Assembly: GCA_035528375.1 (NCBI GenBank)
Contig: DATKYS010000033.1
Coordinates: forward strand, 1 to 44,113
Length of the DNA: 44,113 bases
Direction: 5' to 3'
Source: a bacterium
GTDB lineage: Bacteria; RBG-13-66-14
The position numbers and the translations under genes were made by a program. Shown one piece after another: positions 34,019-40,788 of the stretch; position 1 is the stretch's first letter, and the number at the start of each line of letters is the position of its first letter. The notes under the pieces were generated by a model. It searched no databases and was not told the DNA's origin. It saw only the letters and a program-made list of their open reading frames with translations.

Positions 34019-34348
34019 ATGGCTTCCGAGTTAGTCGTGACCGGCACCGACGACAATTTCACCGCCGAGGTGGAGGCCCAAGACGGCGCAGCTCTGGTGG
34101 ATTTCTGGGCCCCCTGGTGCGGGCCTTGCCTGGCCATCTCCCAGGCCGTTGATGAAATCGCCGAGGAGTACCAGGGCAGGCTCAAGGTCGTCAGGCTCAA
34201 CGTGGACGAGAATCCCAACGTGGCCGCCAAGTTCGGTATCCGCGCCATCCCGACCCTCCTCTTCTTCAAGAAGGGCGAGGTGGTCCGCCAGGTGGTCGGG
34301 GCCCAGCCCAAGAAGCGGCTGGTCAAGACCGTGGACGAGGTGCTCTAG
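34019..34348 (+). CDS. trxA: Thioredoxin
   Basis: The 109-aa thiol-disulfide reductant has the canonical WCGPC site (C34, C37) after the VDFWAP strand, and the cis-proline loop AIPTLLFF. I start it at ATG 34019, preceded by GAGGAGG, rather than at an in-frame ATG 33 bp upstream, because this gives the normal thioredoxin N-terminus. It is followed after 3 bp by a very short membrane-peptide reading frame and then a terminator. It probably reduces the AhpD-like protein or the peptide next door. Confidence 0.93.
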   Translation: MASELVVTGTDDNFTAEVEAQDGAALVDFWAPWCGPCLAISQAVDEIAEEYQGRLKVVRLNVDENPNVAAKFGIRAIPTLLFFKKGEVVRQVVGAQPKKRLVKTVDEVL

Positions 34349-34351
34349 GCC

Positions 34352-34441
34352 GTGGTGGATGCGCTCATCGTCCTGGGGTTCGTCGCCGGGTGGTTCGTCC
34401 TCGCGCGGTGGGTGCTGCCGCGGCTGGGGATTCACACCTGA
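34352..34441 (+). CDS. 29-residue membrane peptide after thioredoxin; UGA possibly recoded
   Basis: Three bases after the thioredoxin stop a GTG-started frame encodes one hydrophobic helix (DALIVLGFVAGWFVLARWVL) and then PRLGIHT before UGA at 34439-34441. If this UGA were read as selenocysteine, the frame continues for 17 more codons (MAKRCGPPDGRPPKEEY) to UGA at 34493-34495. That would give T-U-M-x3-C just after the helix, a plausible redox pair beside thioredoxin. A hairpin downstream of the UGA fits a bacterial SECIS in position. No strong ribosome site is seen; coupling to thioredoxin is likely. It may also be only a short peptide or not a gene. Confidence 0.45.
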   Translation: MVDALIVLGFVAGWFVLARWVLPRLGIHT

Positions 34442-34454
34442 ATGGCCAAGCGCT

Positions 34455-34478
34455 GCGGCCCTCCGGACGGGCGGCCGC
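34455..34478 (+). other. Hairpin in SECIS-like position after in-frame UGA
   Basis: GCGGCC (34455-34460) pairs with GGCCGC (34473-34478). Above a C/C mismatch, TCC pairs with GGG, leaving the apical loop GGAC. The loop starts 23 nt after the UGA and has G at its first positions, as bacterial SECIS elements usually do. It is not followed by a T-run, so it is not a terminator. Confidence 0.4.
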
Positions 34479-34510
34479 CCAAAGAAGAGTACTGAACCTC
34501 TGATGAAAAT

Positions 34511-34537
34511 AAAAGTCCCGACCGGGGCCTTTTCATT
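34511..34537 (+). terminator. Rho-independent terminator of the thioredoxin unit
   Basis: AAAAG pairs with CTTTT around an inner CCC/GGG stem with one mismatch, and a T-rich run (TTTTCATTT) follows. Confidence 0.6.
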
Positions 34538-34562
34538 TGCAGCGGCGCCGGGGTGAGGGGGC

Positions 34563-34796
34563 ATGTCCCCTCCCCCCTCTGGGGGGAGGGCTAGGGAGAG
34601 GGGTGTAGCGAGCGGGTGTGGACACCCGCCCCTACGTCATCGCAGACGGGGGTGAGGGGCAAAACGGCCCCCCTCTCCCCGTGGGAGAGGGGATGGGGGT
34701 GAGGGCTGCCTTCTTCTCCCTCCCCCCTCTGGGGGGAGGGTTGGGGAGAGGGGTAAAACGGGCCGACCTAAAGGTCGGCCCCTACGTCATCGCAGT
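34563..34796. repeat. Dense cluster of intergenic palindromic repeats
   Basis: Three GGGAGAGG-type elements (34563-34603, 34666-34706, 34712-34754) alternate with two simple palindromes: 34612-34619/34622-34629 (GCGGGTGT arms) and 34760-34769/34772-34781 (GGGCCGACCT arms). Both simple palindromes are followed by the identical flank CCTACGTCATCGCAG although their arms differ completely. They fill most of a ~530-bp gap; the rest holds the hydrolase promoter and a GC-rich leader. Confidence 0.8.
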
Positions 34797-34826
34797 GAGG
34801 GTGTGAGTTAAACGCGGCCGCCCGAC

Positions 34827-34855
34827 TTGACCGCCCCGCCGGCGCGGTCTATACT
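34827..34855 (+). promoter_or_regulatory. Putative promoter of the alpha/beta hydrolase gene
   Basis: TTGACC (34827-34832) and TATACT (34850-34855) are spaced by 17 nt. Transcription would start near 34862, leaving an unusually long (~164 nt), GC-rich leader with several short inverted repeats before the ATG at 35026. I recognise no known riboswitch in it. Confidence 0.6.
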
Positions 34856-35025
34856 TTTCCCGCCGCAACCACGCACCCCGCCGTCGAACCCCCCTTTGTG
34901 AAAGGAACGGGGACGGCGCCCGAGTTACCCGGCGCCTTGACGGGCCGCTGAACCGGCCGGAGAAACCTACTCCCCCGCCGGACAAGCCCGCCGGTCCCCG
35001 AACGACGGCAAACCGAAGGTAACGT

Positions 35026-35781
35026 ATGATCCTCAAGCTTTCCGAAGGCGCCTACCCCCGCGTCGAGAGGGGCGAGGGTCCGCCGGTAGTCATGCTCCAC
35101 GGCATGTTCGGCTCCCCGGACAACTGGCTCCACCAGGTAGAAAACCTCTCCCGCTCCCGCCACATGGTTGTCCTGGAGCTCCCCATCTTCGACGAGAAGT
35201 GGGACGACCCGTCCGTCAAGGGGCTCTCCCGCTACGCGCTGGAGTACCTGGACTGGGCCGGCCACGAGAGGGCTGTGTTCGTCGGGAACTCCCTGGGCGG
35301 GCACATCGCGCTGTACCTGGCCTGCCACCACCCGGACCGGGTGCGGGCGCTGGTCCTCTCCGGCTCCTCGGGGCTCCTGGAGCGGGGCTACGAGCAGGGC
35401 CTGCCCACCAGCCCCGGCCGCGAATGGATTTACGGCCGCGTCGCCCAGGTCTTCTACGACGAGAAGACCATCCGGCCCGGCATGGTGGACGAGGTGGTGA
35501 ATTTCCTCGACTCCCGGAAGAACAAGTTCCGCCTGGTGAAGGTGGCCAAAGCCGCCAAGCGGACGCACATGGGCGCCGACCTCCACCTCATCACCGCCCC
35601 GACGCTTTTAATCTGGGGCCGCCAGGACGAGGTTACCCCCCTCGAGGTGGCCCGGGAGTTCAAAGAGGGCATCAACGGAGCCGAGCTGGTCCTCTTCGAC
35701 GAGTGCGGCCACGCCGCGATGATGGAAAAAGCCGCGGAGTTCTCGGAGATACTGGGAAAATTCCTCGACCGCCTGGCCTGA
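35026..35781 (+). CDS. Alpha/beta-fold hydrolase
   Basis: The 251-aa protein has the full catalytic set of the alpha/beta hydrolase fold. The oxyanion-loop segment is HGMFGS, the nucleophile S89 lies in GNSLGGH, the acid D201 in WGRQDEV, and the general base H229 in DECGHAAMM. It lacks a signal peptide and is probably cytoplasmic. Sequence does not identify the substrate; esterase, thioesterase or C-C hydrolase are all possible. The ATG follows GAAGG at 6 nt. A terminator separates it from the GH3-type gene, so the two may not share a transcript. Confidence 0.9.
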   Translation: MILKLSEGAYPRVERGEGPPVVMLHGMFGSPDNWLHQVENLSRSRHMVVLELPIFDEKWDDPSVKGLSRYALEYLDWAGHERAVFVGNSLGGHIALYLACHHPDRVRALVLSGSSGLLERGYEQGLPTSPGREWIYGRVAQVFYDEKTIRPGMVDEVVNFLDSRKNKFRLVKVAKAAKRTHMGADLHLITAPTLLIWGRQDEVTPLEVAREFKEGINGAELVLFDECGHAAMMEKAAEFSEILGKFLDRLA

Positions 35782-35790
35782 AGCACGCGT

Positions 35791-35825
35791 ATCCCCCGCC
35801 GTGGCCAAACGGGCGGGATTTTTTT
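35791..35825 (+). terminator. Rho-independent terminator of the hydrolase gene
   Basis: ATCCC..GCC pairs with GGCGGGAT across a small bulge, and seven T residues follow, 10 bp after the stop. Confidence 0.65.
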
Positions 35826-35841
35826 AAGAGAGCCCCCGGGC

Positions 35842-37371
35842 ATGTCCATAGTTGACAAGGTCAAGGGCTCCATCCTGCGCCGGGTTTACGACCGGCGCAT
35901 GCGCGAGCTCGGGGAGGTGTTGAAAAACCCCTGGCGCTGCCAGGAGGAGGCGTTCCGGGTCATTTTAACGGCCGCGTCGAGCACCGCCTTCGGCCGCGAC
36001 CGGGGCCTGACGGCGGGGATGACCCTGGCCGAGTTCCGCCGGCGCGTCCCGTGCGCGCCCTACGAGGCCTTCGATCCCTACATCGGCCGGATGCTGGCCG
36101 GGGAGCGGTCGGTGCTCTGGCCGGGGCTGGTGCGCGAATTCTCCCTGACCAGCGGCACCACCGCGGCGCGCGGCAACAAGTACATCCCCTTCACCCGGGG
36201 GGTGTGGCTGTCGAACTCCAAGGCGGCCCGGGACAGCCTCTTCTTCCACGTCCGGCGGCGCGGCGGCGACTTCGGCATCTTCACGGGGAAGATGCTCTTC
36301 CTCGGCGGGACCACGACCCTGAACAGGGAAGGCCACGGCGTTTATTCCGGCGACCTCTCCGCCCTCACCATCCGCCGCCTGCCGCTCCTCTACCGCCGCT
36401 ACTACCTCCCCGGCTACCGCGTCGGCGCCATCCCCGACTGGGAGGAAAAGATTGACCGCATCGCCCGGATGGTCCGGGGCGTGAACCTCACCTTCATTTC
36501 CGGCATCCCCTCCTGGGTCCTGGTGCTCCTGGATAAAATCCGCGCGGACCACGGAAAACCCGAGGCCACACTCAGGGAGATTTTTCCCAATTTCCGTCTC
36601 TTAATCAGCGGCGGGGTGAACGTCCACCCCTACCTGGACCTCTTCCGCCGGACGGTCGGCCCGGAGGTGGACTTCGCGGAGACCTACCCCGCCTCGGAGG
36701 CGTTCATCGCCGTGCAGGACGGCGCGATGGGGAACGGGATGCTGCTGGAGGTGGACGGGGGGATTTTTTACGAGTTCGTCCCCGCCGGGCGCATCGAGGA
36801 GGACGACCCCCCGCGCCTGGCCCTCCCCGAGGTCAAAACGGGTGAGAACTACGCGATTGTGTTGACCACCCCCGGCGGCCTGTACGGCTACATCCTGGGC
36901 GACACGGTGCGCTTCGTGAGCACCGACCCGCCACGGCTCGTCGTCACCGGGCGGACCAAGCACTTCCTGTCGGCCTTCGGGGAGCACCTGATCGTGGAGG
37001 AGGCAGAGGAGGCGGTTCGGACGGCGTGCGAGCGGACCGGCGCGCGGGTCCTGGACTTCACCGCCGCCCCGGTCTTTCCGGAAAAAAGCGGGGAGCTGCC
37101 GCGTCACGAGTGGCTGGTCGAGTTCGAGACGCCGCCCGAGGACTTGACGGCCTTCGAGCGGATTTTAGATGAGCGCCTCGGGGAGCTCAACGCGGACTAC
37201 GCCGTCCACCGGCGCGACGACGCCAGCCTCCTGCCGCCGCGGGTGACGGTCCTGCGACCGGGGAGTTTTTACGCGTTCATGAAGGCGCGGGGGAAGCTGG
37301 GAGGGCAGAACAAGGTCCCGCGATTGAAGAACGACCGCGAATTCGCGGAAATGCTCCACGAATTGCAGTAG
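35842..37371 (+). CDS. GH3-family acyl-adenylating enzyme (auxin-responsive GH3-like)
   Basis: The 509-aa protein belongs to the GH3 branch of adenylate-forming enzymes, which in plants join amino acids to acyl acids such as jasmonate or auxin. Motifs seen are the phosphate-binding LTSGTTAARGNKYIPFT (~99-115), the ETYPASEAFIAVQ block, the ligand-carboxylate segment GENYAIVLTT, GGLYGYILGDTVRF, and the hinge and C-terminal domain beginning VTGRTKHFLSAFGEHL. Bacterial GH3 proteins are widespread but poorly characterised. It lies behind an alpha/beta hydrolase that could act on the same conjugate. A usable but distant GAGAG precedes the ATG. Confidence 0.88.
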   Translation: MSIVDKVKGSILRRVYDRRMRELGEVLKNPWRCQEEAFRVILTAASSTAFGRDRGLTAGMTLAEFRRRVPCAPYEAFDPYIGRMLAGERSVLWPGLVREFSLTSGTTAARGNKYIPFTRGVWLSNSKAARDSLFFHVRRRGGDFGIFTGKMLFLGGTTTLNREGHGVYSGDLSALTIRRLPLLYRRYYLPGYRVGAIPDWEEKIDRIARMVRGVNLTFISGIPSWVLVLLDKIRADHGKPEATLREIFPNFRLLISGGVNVHPYLDLFRRTVGPEVDFAETYPASEAFIAVQDGAMGNGMLLEVDGGIFYEFVPAGRIEEDDPPRLALPEVKTGENYAIVLTTPGGLYGYILGDTVRFVSTDPPRLVVTGRTKHFLSAFGEHLIVEEAEEAVRTACERTGARVLDFTAAPVFPEKSGELPRHEWLVEFETPPEDLTAFERILDERLGELNADYAVHRRDDASLLPPRVTVLRPGSFYAFMKARGKLGGQNKVPRLKNDREFAEMLHELQ

Positions 37372-37396
37372 GGCGGCCTTTCCACGGGCTGCCGCG

Positions 37397-37486
37397 ATCT
37401 CCCTCTCCCTGTGGGAGAGGGATTAAGGGTGAGGGCTTCCTTTAAAAAAACACGGGCCGACCTGAAGGTCGGCCCCTACGTCATCG
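37397..37486. repeat. Intergenic palindromic repeat pair
   Basis: A GGGAGAGG-type element (37397-37437) is followed by a palindrome, 37454-37463/37466-37475 (GGGCCGACCT arms), ending CCCTACGTCATCG. The arms equal those at 34760-34781 apart from the loop. Confidence 0.75.
37444..37475 (-). terminator. Rho-independent terminator of the T9SS cargo gene
   Basis: On the minus strand a 10-bp stem (37475-37466 with 37463-37454) is followed by GTG and seven T residues, ~30 bp after the stop. The stem is a copy of the dispersed palindrome. Confidence 0.65.
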
Positions 37487-37504
37487 AAACCAGGATTGCA
37501 CGTA

Positions 37505-39145
37505 TTACCGGCTCACTACCAACCGTTTTGTCAATGTCCCCGCGCCGGTTTCCAGGCGGTAGAGGTACACGCCGGAGGGGATTTCTTCGCAGTTCCAGGA
37601 AACCTCGTGCCGCCCCGCGGTCTGCACCGAATCCACCGGCGTCGCAATCCGCCTCCCCGACAGGTCGTAAATCGCCAGCACGACCCGGCCGTCGGCGGGA
37701 AGCGAGTAGGCGAAATTCACGGCACCCCGCGCCGGGCTGGGGTAGGCCGCGTCGAGGAGGAACGTAAACGCCTCTTCGGGAATCGTCACCGCCTCCGTGG
37801 GGCCGAAGCGGCTGACCGTCCCCTCCGCGTCAACGACTTCCAGCCAGTAGATATAACTCCCACCGGGCTCCACGCCGCGGTCGAGGTACTTGGATGAATC
37901 GCCGGGCATCAACCCGGAGATTGCCACCGGCTCTACAGCGCCCCGCAGGACGCGCACTCCGGCCGGTTCCTCGCCATCGAACGACCACGTCAGAAGGACG
38001 CTTCCACTACTCAAAGATGCTGATAAATGAGCTAAATCAACACCGATATCGTCTCTCCATTCTGCGAACATAAGGTTGCCATCAGATTCGTTGAAAAAGG
38101 CAATCCTAGCATATTCGGTGTTTGGATCTAAAGCAATAGAAGCACCTCGACCCACGTTACCTGTACTATAAACAGTTGATTTATCCCATGATGCTCCGTT
38201 ATAAAAAGCGCATATTAGGTCACCGTTCTCAACATCATAGTAGGTTACTCTAGGGTAACCTGAACTGTTGAAAACAATTGTCCTCGAACCATTTGAGTTA
38301 AATTCGCCGTCCGTATCTACTACCTCAGTAGTAAAATCATCACCGTCGAAAGTTGCTAGTCTTATTTCTGCTATACTACCTCCCTGTGTTTCGCTATTCC
38401 AGATAACTGATGGATAATTTGTTAAAGGATTTATCGCAATAGAAGTATATGTAAGGAATGATGTATCACCTGCTTCGCCTACCTGATAAACAGCCCAGGA
38501 ATCTGTACCATTCCTTTTAGCTGCACGTGGCCTACCCCAATCATAATCAAAATAGGACACCCAAGCATCGTCTTCGCTATCAATAGCAATTGAGCAATAT
38601 TCACCCTTTATGTAAGAGGGCTCGATAGTTTCGAATTGCCAGCTTCCTCCACTAAAATATGCGTAATTTGGATCGTAATCAGTACCGCCCACATAATAAA
38701 CCACATTCGGCATTCCAGTTGAGTTAAATGCTAAGTCTTGGTAGAACTCGCTATCTGCGTCAATAGTTTCTATATTCCATTGACTTCCTGACCAAGTTGC
38801 ATATTTTAAAGCCCAGTTAGTATTGTCCCAATATGCTATGCTTGGTCTCCCATTTGTCGGATTAATATCAATTGATGGTAACCTCCCGACATTTGCCGAA
38901 TCGTCAACCGTAATTAAATCCCATTCATTTCCATCGTAATATGCGTAACGAAGCTCACCATACCATGTATCTGTATCCCTCTTTGTGTATGCGATATGAT
39001 AGTCACCATTATTATCAATAGCCAGAGAGACCCATCTACCAACTTCATCGCCGTTTGTATCAATTGTGGAAATTGACCAACCTTCGCTGGCGTAAGAAGC
39101 CTGAAAGGCAAGTATGGCGATGAGCATAATGAAAAGCTTCTTCAT
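37505..39145 (-). CDS. Secreted propeller-like protein with type A T9SS C-terminal domain
   Basis: The 546-aa protein has a signal peptide (MKKLFIMLIAILAFQASYA). Residues ~22-375 contain about seven repeats of ~45-50 aa with the phrase 'SIAID....P...Y.......L.YA...G..W', as in beta-propeller surface proteins. Residues ~375-455 look like an FnIII domain. The last ~85 residues (from LDAAYPSPARGAVNFAYSLP to TLTKRLVVSR) are a typical T9SS type A sorting domain, removed or used for anchoring during export across the outer membrane. The N-terminal two-thirds is strikingly AT-rich (roughly 40% GC by eye, 38010-39140), whereas the FnIII and sorting part has the host's high GC. AAGGAG precedes the ATG by 5 nt. 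Its promoter carries a 19-bp homopolymer. Confidence 0.9.
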   Translation of the reverse strand: MKKLFIMLIAILAFQASYASEGWSISTIDTNGDEVGRWVSLAIDNNGDYHIAYTKRDTDTWYGELRYAYYDGNEWDLITVDDSANVGRLPSIDINPTNGRPSIAYWDNTNWALKYATWSGSQWNIETIDADSEFYQDLAFNSTGMPNVVYYVGGTDYDPNYAYFSGGSWQFETIEPSYIKGEYCSIAIDSEDDAWVSYFDYDWGRPRAAKRNGTDSWAVYQVGEAGDTSFLTYTSIAINPLTNYPSVIWNSETQGGSIAEIRLATFDGDDFTTEVVDTDGEFNSNGSRTIVFNSSGYPRVTYYDVENGDLICAFYNGASWDKSTVYSTGNVGRGASIALDPNTEYARIAFFNESDGNLMFAEWRDDIGVDLAHLSASLSSGSVLLTWSFDGEEPAGVRVLRGAVEPVAISGLMPGDSSKYLDRGVEPGGSYIYWLEVVDAEGTVSRFGPTEAVTIPEEAFTFLLDAAYPSPARGAVNFAYSLPADGRVVLAIYDLSGRRIATPVDSVQTAGRHEVSWNCEEIPSGVYLYRLETGAGTLTKRLVVSR

Positions 39146-39220
39146 GATGACTCCTTATGGCGGGTGTTGGTAACCGTTTATCCGATGCGCCGGGATGTTT
39201 CTTATAAGCTCATCAAATCT

Positions 39221-39253
39221 TATATAGCACGGGGGGGGGGGGGGGGGGGTCAA
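39221..39253 (-). promoter_or_regulatory. Homopolymer-containing, possibly phase-variable promoter
   Basis: On the minus strand TTGACC (39253-39248) is separated from TATATA (39226-39221) by 21 nt, most of which is the C tract at 39249-39231. Losing about four C residues would give the 17-nt spacing of other promoters here. The ATG of the T9SS cargo gene is ~75 nt downstream. Confidence 0.5.
39231..39249. repeat. 19-bp G (C on minus strand) homopolymer
   Basis: Nineteen consecutive G residues lie between the -35 and -10 boxes of the 39145 gene. Nothing comparable exists elsewhere in the window. Tracts this long are prone to slippage during replication and also to sequencing error. Confidence 0.9.
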
Positions 39254-39294
39254 GGGAAAAATGTTGAATATTTTAAAAGAATTTCCAGATATGG

Positions 39295-39317
39295 AAAAAC
39301 CGCCCTCCGAGGCGGTT
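39295..39317 (-). terminator. Terminator of the two-component gene pair
   Basis: On the minus strand AACCGCC pairs with GGCGGTT around a 6-nt loop and is followed by a short T-run. It lies ~85 bp after the NtrC-type stop, with one GAGGGG-type repeat in between. Confidence 0.55.
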
Positions 39318-39356
39318 CTTCTTTGCCTATCACGGTGTTTTTCACACATACGGGAG

Positions 39357-39400
39357 GGCTGCCCCTCACCCCTGCCCTCCCCCCAGAGGGGGGAGGGGGG
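39357..39400. repeat. Intergenic GGGAGGG/CCTCACCCC repeat element
   Basis: This single copy of the second repeat type (inverted CCTCCCCC/GGGGGAGG with CCCTCACCCC) abuts the stop of the NtrC-type gene. Confidence 0.65.
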
Positions 39401-40762
39401 CTACTTCAGGCCGTACTCGTTCAGCTTGCGGTGCAGTGTCCGCAGGCCGATGCCGAGCACCTTCGCGGTCAGCGTCCGGTTGCCCTCGTTCTTGGCCAGC
39501 GTCATGCGGATGACCTCGCGCTCGACCTGGCTCATGGTCCAGCCCACGGGGACGCGGATCATGGAGGAGGGCCGGATGGCGGCGACGCGGTCCTTTATCT
39601 CCGGCGGCAGGTCCTCCACCGTCAGCTCGGTCCCCCGGGCCAGCGCCACCATCCCCTCCACCGTGTTGGAGAGCTCGCGGACGTTGCCGGGCCAGTCGTA
39701 GGTGAGCAGGAGGTCCAGGGCGGCGGGCTCGACGCCGGTGACGGGCCGGTCGTGCCGACGGGCGGCCTGGGCGATGAAGCGGGAGATCATGGGCATGAGG
39801 TCCTCGGGCCGCTCGGTGAGCGGCGGGACGTATAGCTGGACCTTTTTCAGGCGGTAGTAGAGGTCCTCGCGGAAGCGCCCGGCGCGCATCTCCTCGGCGG
39901 GGTCCTTGTTGGTGGCGGCTATCAGGCGCACGTCCACCTGAAGCGTCTCCTCGCCCCCCACGCGCTCGAACCGCTGGTCCTGCAGCACGCGCAGGAGCTT
40001 GACCTGTGTGGCGTGGGGGATTTCGCTTATCTCGTCCAGGAAGAGGGTGCCGCCGTTGGCGCGCTCGAAGGCGCCGGAGTGCCTTTTCACCGCCCCGGTG
40101 AACGACCCGCGCTCGTGGCCGAAAAGCTCGCTTTCCAGAAGCCCCTCGGAGAGGGCGGCGCAGTGCAGCTTGATGTAGGGCCCGTCGCGGCGGTTGCCCC
40201 GGTGCTGGATGGCGTCGGCCACCAGTTCCTTCCCCGAGCCCGAGGGGCCGGTCACCAGGACGGTGATGTCGGTGCGGGCGAGCTGGTCCACCATCTCCAG
40301 GATGCGCTTCATGGGCGCGCTGGCGGCGATGATGCCCTCGTCGCCCAGCCGCTCGTCCAGCCGACCGCGCAGGGACTCCAGGTCCCGGCGCATCCGCCGG
40401 GTCTCCAGGGCGCGCTCTATCTGCAGCAGCAGCTCGTCGGGGTTGACCGGCTTGGTGAGGTAGTCGTAGGCCCCGACCCGCATGGCCTCCACGGCGCTCT
40501 GGACGGAGCCGTGGCCGGTGAGGACGATGACCGCCAGGTCGGCGTCGCGCATCCGGGCCCGGGTGATGAGATCCATACCCGAGCCCGAGGGGAGGACGAG
40601 GTCCACCAGGAGGAGGTCCACCTCGTTGACGGCCAGGGCCTCGCGGGCCTCCTCCACGTCGGCGGCGGTGAGGGTGCGGTATCCGGCGCGCCCCAGGGTG
40701 CGCTCCAGCGCCCGGCTCACCTCCGGGTCGTCATCAACGATGAGTACGAGCGGCTTGGACAT
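39401..40762 (-). CDS. NtrC-family sigma54-dependent response regulator
   Basis: The 453-aa protein has a receiver domain (acid pocket D10-D12, phospho-acceptor D54) and a sigma54-activating AAA+ domain. Visible motifs are Walker A GPSGSGKE, ESELFGHERGSFTGA (GSFTGA in place of the usual GAFTGA sigma54-contact loop), Walker B GGTLFLDEI, and the C-terminal Fis-type helix-turn-helix (NRTLTAKVLGIGLRTLHRKL). It should activate sigma54 promoters when phosphorylated by the kinase encoded 26 bp upstream. A Ser in place of the first Ala of GAFTGA is a known natural variant. Confidence 0.93.
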   Translation of the reverse strand: MSKPLVLIVDDDPEVSRALERTLGRAGYRTLTAADVEEAREALAVNEVDLLLVDLVLPSGSGMDLITRARMRDADLAVIVLTGHGSVQSAVEAMRVGAYDYLTKPVNPDELLLQIERALETRRMRRDLESLRGRLDERLGDEGIIAASAPMKRILEMVDQLARTDITVLVTGPSGSGKELVADAIQHRGNRRDGPYIKLHCAALSEGLLESELFGHERGSFTGAVKRHSGAFERANGGTLFLDEISEIPHATQVKLLRVLQDQRFERVGGEETLQVDVRLIAATNKDPAEEMRAGRFREDLYYRLKKVQLYVPPLTERPEDLMPMISRFIAQAARRHDRPVTGVEPAALDLLLTYDWPGNVRELSNTVEGMVALARGTELTVEDLPPEIKDRVAAIRPSSMIRVPVGWTMSQVEREVIRMTLAKNEGNRTLTAKVLGIGLRTLHRKLNEYGLK

Positions 40763-40788
40763 GGGTCATCCCCCGGCAGGGGTTTTTG

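Noticed and set aside
34563-34796. Possible CRISPR array
   Set aside because: The units are palindromes of mixed type and uneven spacing, with no constant repeat plus unique spacers and no cas genes.
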